Source: Lasiodiplodia sp. COLG20
Taxonomy: Eukaryota; Ascomycota; Dothideomycetes; Botryosphaeriales; Botryosphaeriaceae
DNA length: 64,000 bases
Assembly: GCA_009801085.1 (NCBI GenBank)
Contig: VNWV01000005.1
Span: 1,612,001 to 1,676,000 of the forward strand
Direction: 5' to 3'
This document shows, piece by piece, positions 1-11,574 of this stretch (positions are counted from its first letter, which is position 1; every line of letters starts with the position of its first letter). The position numbers were made by a program, and so were the translations under genes. The notes under the pieces are model-generated. The model made no database searches, had not been told where the DNA came from, and was given only the letters and a program-made list of their open reading frames with translations.

Positions 1-884
1 GCGCCCGTGGATCATTGCAGCCCGAGACCGGCTTCGGTAGATCCTAGCGACGAAAATGATAGATAGGATATGCAAGGGCACACCCTGAAGAATTGCCCAA
101 GGCCGTCAAACTTGATGCACGTACAACCGGACAGACGGAACGAACCGGGGGCACCAAAGGATTCCGCCGGTAGCTTGTACCTTTTTTTGTGTCTATAACT
201 TGCAAGTTAATGGTCCACTCGACGAATGACTCTCCAGACCACCACACCACCCCGTTTCCGCAAGAAGTGCAACCGAAGCATAGGGATATATTTGGATGAA
301 AGATCAAGCATTTCGCGCAAAGACTTTCAAAGACGCTTATGCAAGGGTGTTTTCGCCAATAAGGGAACGCTTCTGCGCGTATGCCTCTGATTCCGATTGG
401 CCAGGCTTCCCATCCCCTCATTTTTATGCGCCAATTAATTCTCGAGAGGGAGCTGAGTAAGGCTGGCGACACGTCACAAGCCGAGGCTTTCTGCTCCGCC
501 GAATCTTCAGCTGGTTATATCTTGCCTCGTCACCAGATCAACATCAGCTGCGCATCCCACACTAAGTCTCTTCGGGTTTGGACACCACGCCATGACCTTA
601 CATAGCGCCCGCAGTATACTTGCTCCGAAGAGTGCAACGACACATGTTGGGGGGATAGAGGTTAGCTTCATTGACAAGCGCGCCCCCATCTGGAAACCAA
701 AACGCGATTCTTACCAAAAGATAAGACGTCATGTATGAACCAATGCCTCAAATCTATCGTCATCCTTTCAGTTCTGATTGTATTCGAAGAGATGCGAGTT
801 CTGTCAGGACACCTTCATTCACAATAATAGCCGTACCGTAAGAAACGCTTTTTCATAATACTTTCGGATAGCTGATGAGGGCAG
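1..884. other. 5' end of window; upstream exons of the C2H2 gene not resolved
   Basis: No reading frame here has recognisable content. The zinc-finger gene that becomes clear at 885 must have earlier exons in this stretch or left of the window, because its first readable codons are the second half of a finger. A possible donor GTAAGAA lies near 838, but I could not tie it to a convincing coding exon. The open frames between 44 and 689 on both strands are short, overlapping and unlike any family I know. Confidence 0.5.
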
Positions 885-1734
885 AGGCATATTCGCGAGC
901 GACATAACCCTGATGGAAAGAAACCCAAGTTCGCTTGCCCTGAGGAAGGGTGCTCCGCGGCGTACGCTAGGATTGGTAATTTAGAGGTACTTGGTAAAGA
1001 TCTTACCTTTTCCCTACAATATGCTAAATCAATGAACGTATCAGAAACACGTCCGAGAGAGACACGAGGAACAGGCGGAGAAAGTCAAGATCTGGCAAGA
1101 GCAACACCAACCATCTGCTCCCCCATATGGAGGCGGAACCGATCACGAAGAAGGCCATACTTCACTGTCTGATAGCGATGGCCAATTGCACACGCCCGAC
1201 ACTGACCCAGCTGCTCCCTCCAGGAACTCTTGGTCAGACGAGCAATCCCAGCTTGCACCAGCTGAACAACCTGTTTCTCTGGACGGAATACCTATGATGG
1301 ACCCCAACACTCTTATTCCTGATACGGTGATTGATCCAAATCTTGAGGGCTTCCCCGGATTACGGCTCGATAATCAACGTACAATGCTTCCGGAGGCCGA
1401 AAAGACCCAAGACTTTCTACAATCATCTGAATATGCCTCCTTTCCTCTTGATCCGCTATGTATGCAGCAATGGAGCTACTCCTCGTCTGGCTTGTCATCT
1501 TCTCTTCTCGATTATCCAGCTTTAGATACAGATATGGCAACCAGATTCGACAGCCAGATTGCAAATGGAGACAACATCGTAGCACCTCCCTTTCCGATTG
1601 ATCGGGCGGACGAGATCGCATTCCAAGATGTCATGCTAGATCATCAAGTTTTGAATGCAATGGGAATCGCGGAAGAATCCAGTGACCGAGCAATTCGAAG
1701 TTTCGAGGGATATGGTGAAAGTGGCTTATTCTGA
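885..1734 (+). CDS. C2H2 zinc-finger protein, 5' end not resolved
   Basis: Two exons can be joined: 885-986 and 1045-1734, with a 58-nt intron (GTACTT...TATCAG, phase 0). The joined protein has the second half of one finger (RHIRERH) followed by a complete finger FACPEEGC...NLEKHVRERH. Its spacing is C-X4-C-X12-H-X4-H, a normal C2H2 pattern whose second half crosses the splice. After the fingers comes about 210 residues of acidic, Ser/Pro-rich sequence with no known domain, ending at TGA 1732-1734, as in many fungal regulators. The frame is closed by a stop at 876-878 just before an acceptor (GGGCAG), so at least one upstream exon is missing. It is probably a DNA-binding regulator. Targets are unknown, and a decayed gene cannot be excluded until the first exons are found. 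Confidence 0.6.
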
Positions 1735-2495
1735 TTTCTATCACTACTTTATGTAATTTCATGTTCGCATGGTTAATAACCCTCTTTCCTACATCGTGTC
1801 CGGGTTCTAAGTGATGCTTAGAATGCAGACTTAACGGGAAAGAGGGGGAAGAAAGTCCATGCCCTTCTGGGGAGGTTTTGTTTTCGGGGATGTGTATGAC
1901 CGAGCGACTGCTTCTGCAACAATTTGCCGACTCAGCTTAGATCATCCCCATTCCAATTTCAGTGATGATTGCTTTTACGGCCGTGAATATGTTGAATGAT
2001 CACAACACCGAGGTGAACCATTCAGCCATGTGGGGCCGTATTTCATAGTTAGCTTGCTCCGCGAGACAAGTAACTGTCGATCGTTGGAGTGTGAGTTGGA
2101 TATATCCCAGCCACGCCGGATATGCTAAGGGCCCATCGTGGATCTTTTTGTCCTGCTGGGAAGAAAGCAGGAATCAAAGGGCCTGGAGGCGCGTTGCTCG
2201 CAGGATAGAAAATTTAGGTTGTGCTATAGAAAATACGTGATGTATATGGTGCAAATCAGTAATCACATGCTAGAATATCAGGTACGGCACTACAACTGTA
2301 TATGTTGTCACGAATTGGGGTCCTCCACTTACCTTCATATGATTGAAGCAGGTGAGCTGACACCAACACAGTTAGAACTCACTAGACACCTGCCTGCAAT
2401 AGTGGATATCGAATGCGTATTGTTTCTCATATAGCTTTTATTTCATTTTCCGGGTATCCCAACTCCTCCCCACCGTCTCATCCAACAACACACGC
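1735..2495. other. Convergent intergenic region
   Basis: This lies between the 3' end of the zinc-finger gene (+) and the 3' end of allantoicase (-). It is rather AT-rich and should hold both polyadenylation regions. One open frame of about 98 codons (2138-2434) has no recognisable content and does not start at ATG. I see no RNA gene or repeat. Confidence 0.5.
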
Positions 2496-3725
2496 TTACC
2501 AAGCCCTCCTCCTGCCGAACACCCTCAACCTCTTGACACCACCATCAGGAATGATCACCAACTTGACGTGCGTGTACTGCTTGACCGCCACATCCTTCAA
2601 ATCCGCCGCCTCAAACTCATGCTCCTCATCGGGCCTCGCGGCCGTCGGCTCCAGGATCTCGACCCAGTTCGAGTCGTCATGGCTGGGGTCGTGGCTGCCA
2701 AAGTCACCCGCAAAGATCTGGAACTCCTTGGGGAAGTTGCCGCGGAAATGCGCCGTGTCGACGACGACGCGATCGATCTCGCCGGGGGTGCCGAGGCGGA
2801 CGACGACCCAGTCGATGTGCTCGCCGCGCGTGCGCTTCGTCTCCCAGCCGTCGCCCATGTCGACGCCGCGGCCGGGCAGCAGCAGGTTGTCCTTGGTGCC
2901 GAAGTGCTGGTCGGAGCAGCTCACCGCAACACCGCCGTTCTTCGCCGCCGCGAGGTCGAAGACGTCGTCGGCGCCCTCGGGGAAGACGGGGACCGGCACG
3001 CCGAAGGCGCGGAAGCGCGCGATGCCGCCGTCCGGGAACATCTGCAGGCGGACGTGGGTGTAGGGCTTCTCCGTCTCCTTCTCAAGCTTCCAGGCCTGGC
3101 GGCACGAGGGCCCGCACTCCTGCTTGGGCAGCACCGTCTCCCAGCCGCCGAAGTCGGGGTCCTTGACCATCTCGTCGGCCTCCTCGTTGGAGCCGGCGAA
3201 GAAGGCCTGCACGGCGATCTCCGGAGCGTGGTTGCCGCTGAAGTGCGCCGTGTCGACCTCGAAGCCGCGGAACTTGCCCGACGCCACGCCCAGCTTGATG
3301 ACGACCCAGTCGAACTCGTTAGGGTTGTGGCGCCGCGTCTCCCAGCCGTCGTACCATGCGCCCGCGTGCGTGAAGACGCCGACCTTGCGGATGGGTGCGG
3401 TGGGGGTCGTCAGGTTCTCGGCGGCTGCGAACCATTCGTCGGAGACGGCGAGGATTTCCGAGCCGAGGGGCTTGGAGATGAGGTCTGCAGGAGCGCGGGT
3501 TTGTTAGGTCATTGTGACGTCGTGGGAACTGGGACGGGACAGAGAAAGAGGAGAACGATGACAGCGGAGGAGAGGGGGGGCTATGTGGGGCACAAGAAGA
3601 CGGGATGGAGGGAGAAAGGACGTGAGGTTGGGCAGAGGAAACGCACCAATGCTGTTGCCGGAGAAGACCTTGTCAAGCTCCTCATGGGCAACTTTCTGGA
3701 TCGGATCGCTCGAAAAGCCGAACAT
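2496..3725 (-). CDS. DAL2: Allantoicase
   Basis: Allantoicase (EC 3.5.3.4) hydrolyses allantoate to ureidoglycolate and urea in purine use as a nitrogen source. Exons are complement(3647-3725) and complement(2496-3484). The 162-nt intron has donor GTGCGT, branch CTAAC and acceptor CTGCAG; the junction is phase 1 and rebuilds SGNSI-DLISKPLG. The product is 355 aa, normal for fungi. It contains two related allantoicase repeats: residues about 25-190, with VDTAHFSGNHAPE and a WETVLPKQECGP stretch, and about 210-355, with VDTAHFRGNFPKE and YTHVKLVIIPDGGVKRLRVFG. The ATG at 3725 is the only start that gives the normal N-terminus. Three GATA sites lie just upstream, which fits control by an AreA/NIT2-type nitrogen regulator. 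The family call is secure; the yeast-style symbol reflects family, not proven orthology. Confidence 0.95.
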
Positions 3726-3900
3726 GGTGGAATAGTCTCAGATAGGACAAATGCGAATAAACAAAGGATATTGTTCGTCTGAGGGGGTCGCTCAGCGCGA
3801 AAATTATGCTTGGTAGAGAAAGGAAGATAGAGTCGAAACGGAAAACGGCAGAAGATAGGGAGCCGGTGGGAATTAATATATAAAGAAACTCTAGAAGAGA
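3726..3900 (-). promoter_or_regulatory. Allantoicase promoter with three GATA sites
   Basis: AGATAG (HGATAR) occurs on the + strand with its GATA at 3741, 3826 and 3854, all within about 130 bp of the allantoicase ATG. A TATA-like stretch (TATATAAAG) lies at about 3877. Clusters of HGATAR sites bind AreA/NIT2 GATA factors, which activate purine catabolism genes when ammonium is scarce. The sites are seen; the regulation is inferred. Confidence 0.5.
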
Positions 3901-4832
3901 AAAAAGGGTCCCTGGCCCAGGCTTTCCGATGGCGGGGCAGCAGCTAAGGCGCTCAACTCCCCTCGCTACTGGGCCGTTCCTTCACCGCTCGGCCCCCGCC
4001 GACACGCGCCGGGGCAAAACTGAACAGCCCGCGCCCAGTGCCAAAGACTGCCTCTCGGCTCGTTTGTGCCGTGCGGTCAGCTCGTAGGGCAAAAGGAAGA
4101 GACGGCAAGAGCACGCCGCACGGACATGACGTGACCGGTACGGGCTGATTGTGCGGTGTCGAGCTGGCAGGCAGTGTGCGTCGCTCTTAAACACGACTTT
4201 TTTTGGCCTGCGCGCCAGCACATGACGCGCCAAGAGGCCCGCGCACGTTATCCACGCTCGATCCAATCGAGTAATACTTACTCCACGGCCCCGGATAAGA
4301 CTGCGCCTTGCAAGCCCTGCGCCTCCCCGCCAGACCGCAGCCCGCAGGCCCCGTGTGGATCCTCACCAGGCAGCCAGTCGGCGGACTGCTCTTCGGGCCG
4401 TGAGGTAGATAACGATAGCATCATTATTGCCCTCGTCCTTCCGAGAGCGGCGAAGACTAGCACTAACGACCATCCCGGGTGACTCGTACATATTCCGAAC
4501 GGTGCCGTACGAAAACAGACGATGCGTGTATTTCCAACTCCAGTCCCCAACCAACCCCGAAAGCTCTGTTGCTGTTGCCTGCCCTGTCCGCATCCGTCAA
4601 ACAATGGCCGCTCCCCGCACTCCAGCGCCATCCCGACTGACACTAACGCCGTTCTATGGAATCTAGACAACCCCGTAAACCCTAGGAGAAACACGAAACC
4701 ATTAGCGGCGCTCCACTGCACGGAGAACTGCAAACGCATACCAGGGAAGATGCGCAATTATGTCGTCGCAGTAGTATATACCAAAAAGAAGAGGGAAGTA
4801 TAAACCAAACCAAATCCAAAGCTGTGTACACG
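3901..4832. other. Intergenic region between allantoicase and CorA genes
   Basis: About 930 bp between the allantoicase promoter and the 3' end of the CorA gene. Overlapping open frames on both strands (for example 4156-4482 and 4278-4757) have no recognisable protein sequence and reflect GC content. I see no repeat or RNA gene. Confidence 0.5.
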
Positions 4833-7678
4833 CTAGAGAAATTGCATGTTCAGGTACCTTTTGCAGATGAAGAAACATGTGATGCCGAACATGATCAAGA
4901 AGGCCGTGATGGCCCAAAACCAATAAAGATTCTCCACCTCCTGGCCGGGCACTTGGACGTTCATGCCCCACATTCCCGTGATGATGTTCATTGGCAGGAC
5001 GATCGTGCCCAGCACTGTCAGCTTGCCGAGCACATCGTTGGTCTGCTCCGCACGCTCGTTCATCCGGATGTTGATCTGCGCAAGGTAGTTGCCGTGCGCA
5101 CGTGAAAGGAGGCTGTCACCGTTAGCCGTCTCCCTCGAACCCGACGCTCCACAAACTCACCTCTCGTAGTGGCTCAGGTTGCCAGTCATCGTAACGATGT
5201 GGTCCTGGATGTCACCCAGATACAGTCCAATCTCCGTCTTGGGTGCAACCTCCCACTGCTCGTTGCATCGTTTGGCGAATCCCTTGATGACATCGGCCTT
5301 GTTGCCGAGCAGCCTGTACAGCGCCATCACCTTCTTCCTGGTCTCTCCGACTCTCCGAAGCATGTTACCGCCCGAGTCACCGGCTGTCCCGTCGCCATGC
5401 TCCGACTGCTTTTCGTCTGCGAACTCTCGTAACATCTTCTTCAACTTGTTGCTGTCCAATCCACCTTCAGTCGCCTGTCCTGATGTATGCATCCGAAGTA
5501 TGTGGTCATCAATGTCATCCACTTCGTCTTCGATGCTCTGGATCAGCGGTGCGTAGACGTCAGTGATATCATCAATAATCGCATAGGCGATCCAATCGGA
5601 ACTCAGAATCAAATAATCGCGCAGCTGACGGATGCGACGCCGGACATTGGCCATGTGAGGAGTCATGGAAAAGTGAATCTAGTACAAGTCAGTACCATGC
5701 ATTGCATGTCGCCGTAAAAACTCCTAGTGGGATACTTACGCTGATGACACCTTCCCGGAAAACAATGAAGTAGATGTTCACCGGCTCCAGGTAGTCCTCG
5801 CTATTGGTGTCCTGCTCGAATGTACGATAATTCACAAAGTAATAGTTGTGGAATAGCTCGACCTTTTCGCGTTGCTCTTGCATCATCACGTCCTCGTGTG
5901 TCAGAGGATGGATGCCGAATGCTCGGGTCAGAACCTTCATTTCGGCTTCCGTAGGAGACAACACATCGAGCCAGAACACCGGCCTTGCGCCATAGCGTTT
6001 CTCTTTCACCTTTCTTGGTGTGCCAAACTGTGTTGGCGTACCCTCCCCGGTGGTCTCGCCTGATGAATTGTTTCTCGGGTTGCTGATCCGTGAGGTTTGC
6101 CTCGACATATCCAGTGACCCGGGGATTGGCGATGTACCAAGCCTGCTCCCGAATCCATTGGCATGGCTGGGAACATCATCCTCGTCGTCGCTATCGTCGG
6201 AGAGAATAGGAGGCTCGGGAATGAAGAGGTCACGGAATGTTTGGCCCTCTTGCAAAAGCTCCGACAGAGTGTGGCTGTGGAGAGTGCTCTGGAATTCCTC
6301 GTTGAAATATGTGAATCTGAAGGGCGCATCGTCGTCCTCGCGGTGCCACGCTCTCTTCTGCGGGCGAAGCCTGCCATCCACGAAGAGGGGCTCGCTAACC
6401 TTGCGCGCTCGGATCCCCTCAATAGTGCGTTGCTCCTTTTCCTGCGCGGCCCACTCCTCAAGCGATGACAGGTTCGGCCACGGCTTCTTTCTCCTCCTGC
6501 GAGTGCGGGTGGGACCTTCGGTCGGGTGGGTGTACTCTTCGCGGCCAATATCAGACATCAAATCCTGCGGGAAGCACACATCCCGCTCGGCCGGGTGCTC
6601 GTCAAGGCGGCTGGACACGTTCCGGGGCGATCCCGCCGCTGAGCCGTGGGCACTGCGCACAGCACCATCATCGTTAATCTCGATCAGCACATCGCGCGAA
6701 AGCGGGCCTGGCTCGCGCTCTGAGCCGCGTCGCTCGCGGTCGATTTCGCCAGTGAGCATGACATCGTCAAATCCCATGTCCGACTCCAACCGAGGGCTGC
6801 CAGGCACCGAGGGCGGGTTGTTGACGTCGTAGTCATCTTGTTTCGGCAGCTGGATCGTGCCCGGTCGAGACCCTGTCCGCTTGCGCCTGCTGGAGTGGGA
6901 CGAAGCGCTCGACCTGCGGCGGACGCGATCGGCGAAGCGGATGACAGGGGAGCCGATGGATGACAGCCCCCCGTAGCCCCCAAATCGCGGGCTATCCCTT
7001 TTGATGGACCCCATCAAGGGTGTCTGATCATTCGCGCTATCCTCGTCCTCCATTCCTGCCCTTTCTGTCCGCGACAGCTTTGTGCGAGATCCTTCGGACC
7101 GTTTGGTTGTAGGAAAAGGGAAGGCGGTGGATGGACGGTGGCTTGGCGAGGATCGGTTGTAAGGCTGGTTCGAGCGTGGGCTGTAGAATCCGCTTTGCAT
7201 GATGCTGTGGCGGCGGGTTTGAAGAGGGCCTTGATCTCTGCATATCCCGTTAGCTGTGGAGTCGTCGTGGGCAAAAGCCAGATCGTGATGCGTCGTCGTA
7301 CCGGTGGTCGAGGAGCGCCTCGCTCTCCAGACTGGTGTTGCTGGCCTTGTTGCGCAGCCGATAGAAGCTGCTCCGTACAGCCTCTTCGCTCGTCACATCC
7401 GCGAGACTGGGGCGCTCGGTGCCCATGGCATCCGACGGCACATCGGTGTGGTCTTCGGATGGTGGTGCGGCGAACGACTGACGTCTCCTCCTCTTCTTGC
7501 CGCCGCGGTGCTTCCGTTTCTTTGCGGTCCCTGTCGGCGTCCGGGAGGAGTCATGCTCGGATGGAGAGGCGGTCGGCTGAGCCATGACTGAGCTAATTGA
7601 GGGTTGAGCCGGCGCAGCGCTACCGCGAGGCGCCGTGGGAGCGGTGGAGGATTCGCCGGGGTAGTCGCGCGACGCCAT
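4833..7678 (-). CDS. CorA-type magnesium transporter, Alr1/Mnr2-like
   Basis: A magnesium channel/transporter of the plasma or vacuolar membrane. Four exons: complement(7302-7678), (5740-7237), (5161-5678) and (4833-5112); introns of 64, 61 and 48 nt all keep frame, giving 890 aa. The N-terminus carries the basic stretch KKRKHRGGKKRRRR followed by QSF, typical of fungal Alr/Mnr2 proteins, then a long low-complexity cytosolic region. The CorA domain starts around residue 500 (GARPVFWLDVLSPTEAEM) and includes PHMANVRRRIRQLRDY. The signature GMN (residues 847-849, in TGMWGMNVQVPG) ends the first of two C-terminal membrane helices; the second is LYWFWAITAFLIMFGITCFF. The ATG at 7678 is chosen because it includes the basic motif. 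A start at 7200 would lose it. Plasma-membrane (Alr) and vacuolar (Mnr2) types cannot be told apart here. Confidence 0.92.
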
Positions 7679-8455
7679 TGCTGGGTGGGCGCGAACGCGG
7701 GGATGGCGAGGCGAGAGGTCGGAATGTTGAGGTGGCTAGAGATGCAGCATGCCAGCAGCCGACAGGCAGAAGATTAAGGGATGGGGAGTTGAGGATCAGG
7801 GTGCGCAGAGTGGTGGATGAAGAGAGCCGCCAGCTGCAGGTCAGCGAACGCACCCCCGGCACGGGTTGACGTAGTTGGAACCGGCTACTGGCTGGCCCGA
7901 GCGACTTGACGATCGCCGCGATTCGCACTCCAGACTCGACACCCCGGCCAATCGTGCACGATGCAGAGTTTTCCGGCGACAAAGAATGCCCGCGCGCGCG
8001 TCGATGCAAGGAGGCTGCTGTTCTTTGACCGTGTCTCAGCCCGGCCAGGCTGCTGATTTTTCAGCCCGTGTGCTCCGTTGCCGTGTCGGTCCAGAATGAT
8101 GCACTCCACTTCGGTCCTCTGTGCTCTAGCTGGATCAGGGCTAAGGTGCCAGCTCAGACCAGGCAAGATTTGCACCATCCGCGGTGGACTCGCCGTTGAC
8201 GCTGCGGAGACCGGACGCGAGTCACGTCATTGGACCGCAATTCCAGACTAGCATACCAACAAAGTTGTGGAAATCTCGATTTCTTGCTGCATGCTCTATC
8301 GTCTTTGTCGTCTATCAAGTTGCCATGGCAGCACGACAGGTGACGTGCGGAATGCCATTTCCATCCGGATCGATGTTGTTTCCGTGCCGCACGGCGGCTA
8401 AGCTGCCATTCTGGGGGCCACCCGCCGAAAAAACACTGGGGAGACGTCCAACCCG
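7679..8455. other. CorA promoter and 3' flank of the Frag1 gene
   Basis: Intergenic, 777 bp. It should contain the CorA promoter on the minus strand. It is GC-rich, and the frames present on both strands have no recognisable content. No repeat or RNA gene is seen. Confidence 0.5.
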
Positions 8456-9480
8456 TCATGTTGGGACTTCGGCTGATTCCTGGAGCAGCGGCCTTCTCTC
8501 TCCCGCCTCTACCTCTTCTCGCGGCACACTAGGACGCATGGTAAGCTGACGAATACACCCGACTGCGGAGACAAGCCTGCGCATGCACTTACGGGACAGC
8601 CACAAAGCCAATGAAGGCAAGCATGTAGAAGCATCCGAGGAAAGCAAGGATCCACTCGAAAATTCCGGCAAGTCGCCAGCGTTTCGTGTACATGAGGCCA
8701 ACAAAAGTGAGGCCCATCACCACTTCTAGGAAGACGATGAAGGCGCTGAATGCGCAGCTGTTGGATGATTCAGCATTTTCCGTCAAGGTCTCATCAGCGG
8801 AGGACTTACTAGAATTTCAATTGCCTGAACTTGGATGGCTTGACGGTCTGGTCGAAGTATACTATCGTCGTGGTGAGAGCGGAAAGGGCCAAACCGGAGA
8901 AGCAGATCAATAGCAGAATATGGTGCTCCTGATGGTACCGGTAAGTATCCATGATACCCAGTAGGACGAGGCCTGCACCAGCCACAACACCGGAGATCAT
9001 GGCCACTACCGAGAGGCACTTTCTATGCCACAGATCGTCGATTCCATACATGCGGTGGTCTATAGAGGAAAGTTAGCTGATGCGCATATCGTGCATGAAT
9101 CCAACGTTTTCTGTCGAATGCCACTTCCACATGCTCATCTGAAGCCGCTACCGAAAATAGAAGACTGACCATAGCGCGCAAAATGCACAGAGCAGACGGT
9201 ACCGATAAAGGCAAATGCGGTGATTGTGGAGCCAATGAGAAAGAAAGGCTTGAGCATGAACGCGGCAATGTCTGAGATGAAGCTAGCGGCACCTATGAGA
9301 TCCCGATACTCACGAACAGGCACACGGTACTTACGCGACATCCGGATTACTTTGACCTGGATACTTGGGAAATTTGCGAGCGGCCCAGGTTGTAAAAAGA
9401 ACACCAAGCGTGGTGAACCAGGCAACGCCGGAAATCAGAGGCAACAGCCAAAGCCTGTGGAGAGGGAAAAGGACAGCCAT
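8456..9480 (-). CDS. Frag1/DRAM/Sfk1-family membrane protein
   Basis: A multi-pass membrane protein of the family that includes yeast Sfk1 and human DRAM and FRAG1/PGAP2. Members act in phosphoinositide signalling at the plasma membrane, autophagy or GPI-anchor remodelling. Five exons: complement(9335-9480), (9170-9282), (8810-9059), (8593-8757) and (8456-8528). All four introns have GTAAGT or GTCAGT donors and consistent phases, giving 248 aa. Visible family marks are WLLPLISGVAWFTTLGVLF in helix 1, DVAFISDIAAFMLKPFF after the first splice, ARYDHRMYGIDD at the third exon, and helices ending in IFEWILAFLGCFYMLAFIGF. About six helices are expected. The tail ends with ERRPLLQE. No single exon looks like a gene by itself; only splicing restores the family. 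The exact role within the family is not decided. Confidence 0.85.
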
Positions 9481-10296
9481 GCTCGCCCAACACACGCCTA
9501 GCGAGGCTGAGGCGGCGGAAATTTTTTGGAGGAAAGAAACAGGTTGCGCGTTGTGGGTGATACAGCTGCTTAAGGGAACCGCAGAGAGCCCACGAGAACA
9601 AGGCGTGGACGGTCAGATGAACAAACGACGATCGATTGCCGATGCAGGCGCCCGCATCGCCCGATGGTAAAGGTTTGGTCACCGCCTGGATGCAAAGTTG
9701 GACTTCAGTGACCACTGGAATTATCTACAATGCTACGAGACACAGTTGTGAAGTAGCTACAATGGCTCCCGCCGCCGCAGCTTCATGTGAAAGTATTGTG
9801 GATGCGGAAATGGATTTTCGATGGATCGCACGTCCCAATCAAATCTGATGACGCAAGACGCCGCGGCCACCCCCGATGTCCCGCACCGACAGGGATTTTG
9901 CACGTCCTAGCCCACTCACCCTTCCCTGACGACCATCATCACCACCACTCATGCCGATGGGCTTCCGGTGGGATGAAGAATAAGCAGCCTCCTTTCTTTT
10001 CGACACGGATGCTTCGTGACAATTTTCGCCGCACACGATGACCTCGGCGCCGGAAGCCGATGGAATTTCCGCGCGGACACAGACTGAGAGCGCGTCGCCG
10101 CGTTGATTGGTAATCCGCGATGGCATAATGGCGGACGAGCACCACGACGCATTTCCGCGCTTCCGTGTCGCGTTCGCTGAAGCTTCTCGAGTCTCGGAGT
10201 CTTCATATACGCCTGCTAACCTCACGCAAACGCTGACACCGCCTCACCCAAGCTTCACACACCACCTCCGCAGCAATCGTGGCTTTCCGGCGCGCA
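9481..10296. promoter_or_regulatory. Divergent promoter region, Frag1 gene and DsbA-like gene
   Basis: An 816-bp spacer between divergently transcribed genes, so it should hold both promoters. Open frames on both strands are short and carry no known motif. I did not find a clear TATA box or a clustered binding site. Confidence 0.4.
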
Positions 10297-11021
10297 ATGA
10301 CGCATTTCAACATCGACATCGTCTCCGACACGGTGTGTCCGTGGTGCTACGTGGGCAAGAAGCGCCTCGAGCGCGCCATCGCCCAGCACAAGGAGACCCA
10401 TCCCTCCGACACTTTCTCCACGACCTGGCACCCGTACGTCTTTCCGTCCTCTCCCCTTCGAACAAGCATTGCCGTAAGCTGACACTTCCTTCCCCCTCCT
10501 TCCGCAGATTCTACCTCGACCCCACCGCCCCCGTCCCCGGCGAAGACAAGCAAGCCCGCTACGCCCGCCGCTTCGGCGCCGAGCGCATAGCGATGATGCA
10601 GACGCGACTGGCGCAAATCGGCACCGCCGAAGGCATCTCCTTCAAATTCGGCGGCCGCATAGGCAACACGCGCGACTCGCACCGGCTCATCCAGCTGGGC
10701 AAGACAAAGTCGCCGGCGCTGCAGACGCGCGTCGTCGAGGAGCTGTTCACGGCGTACTTCGAGAACGAGCGCGACATCACGGACAGGAACGTCTTGAAGG
10801 AGGCGGGTGTGCGTGCAGGGTTGGAAGCTGAGGAAGTGGAGCGGTGGTTGGAGGAGGGGAAGGGTGGGAAGGAGGTGGATGAGGAGGTGATGGGAGCACA
10901 GAGGAGGTTTATTTCCGGGGTTCCGCATTACACGGTGAATAAGAAGTGGGAGGTCGGTGGTGCAGAGGACGCGGCGGCGTTTTTGGAGGTGTTTGAGGAA
11001 GTGAAGAGGGCTGAGAAATAA
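10297..11021 (+). CDS. DsbA-family (FrnE-like) thiol oxidoreductase
   Basis: A thioredoxin-fold protein of the DSBA-like family (FrnE/2-hydroxychromene-2-carboxylate isomerase group), probably a cytosolic disulfide oxidoreductase or glutathione-using enzyme. Exons 10297-10433 and 10508-11021 are joined by a 74-nt intron (GTACGT...CCGCAG); the phase-2 junction rebuilds TWHPFYLDP. The product is 216 aa. The active-site CPWC (Cys14, Cys17) follows a first strand FNIDIVSDTV. A helical insert covers about residues 60-185, and the second thioredoxin half has the cis-proline motif GVPHYTVNKKWEVGGA near the C-terminus. The ATG at 10297 is preferred: the frame runs six codons further up, but only to GTG. 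No signal peptide is seen. Substrate unknown. Confidence 0.88.
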
Positions 11022-11194
11022 AGAACGATATTTCAGGGCAGGCAATTGGGAAGAGGGAGAGGAAGATTAGAGAGAAGAAATCATGACGTGAATTCATCAA
11101 GGTATATTCATCCAATCCGTCTACTCCAGAAGTCATTCTCATCACCAAAATCCATCCCCCGATGCACGTGGCATTATTTCTTCATTTCGGCTCT

Positions 11195-11574
11195 TTAAGC
11201 CGCAGCCTTCTCCCGCCCGTTTCCATTCGACTCTGGAGAGGTGCTCTGTACCCTCTCCTTCAGCAGCCCCCTTTGTCTCAGGTCGTCCACTCTCTTGCGC
11301 TCCTTGGTTTCTTCATGCTTCAGATAGACTCGCCACCACGCCAAGAAAAGCAGCATGCCTACAGAATACGAGACTTTGGTGTCAGCCTGTTAAAAATCGG
11401 ACCTTGCGCTCTCGAAGCTGTTTAAAACGTACCCAAGATCATGGCCCCGATTCCACCGAACATCACGCCTATCTCATGGCCGATCGATGGAGGGGGGATG
11501 TAGACAATACCCTCCGCGCCACCGCCACCGCCGCCGGCGCGCTTGAAGAGGCTGCCGATATTCCGGACGTCCAT
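11195..11574 (-). CDS. Small one-helix membrane protein, unknown function
   Basis: Exons complement(11433-11574) and complement(11195-11358) joined by a 74-nt intron (GTACGT...CTGTAG, phase 1) give 101 aa. The N-terminal part has a glycine run (RAGGGGGGAEG) and PPPSIGHE. A hydrophobic helix at about residues 37-55 spans the splice (VMFGGIGAMILG-MLLFLAWW) and is followed by the charged tail YLKHEETKERKRVDDLRQRG. This is the shape of a single-pass protein with a basic cytosolic tail. The frame is open upstream to 11667 without an ATG, so I chose the first ATG (MDVRNIGSLFKR); a further 5' exon is possible. It is convergent with the DsbA-like gene 173 bp away. The clean splice and the helix created across it support a real gene. 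Confidence 0.6.

Noticed and set aside
2568..3782. 404-codon plus-strand frame across the allantoicase gene
   Set aside because: It is antisense to a gene with clear family motifs; its Val/Ala/Arg-rich content is the usual shadow of a GC-rich coding strand.
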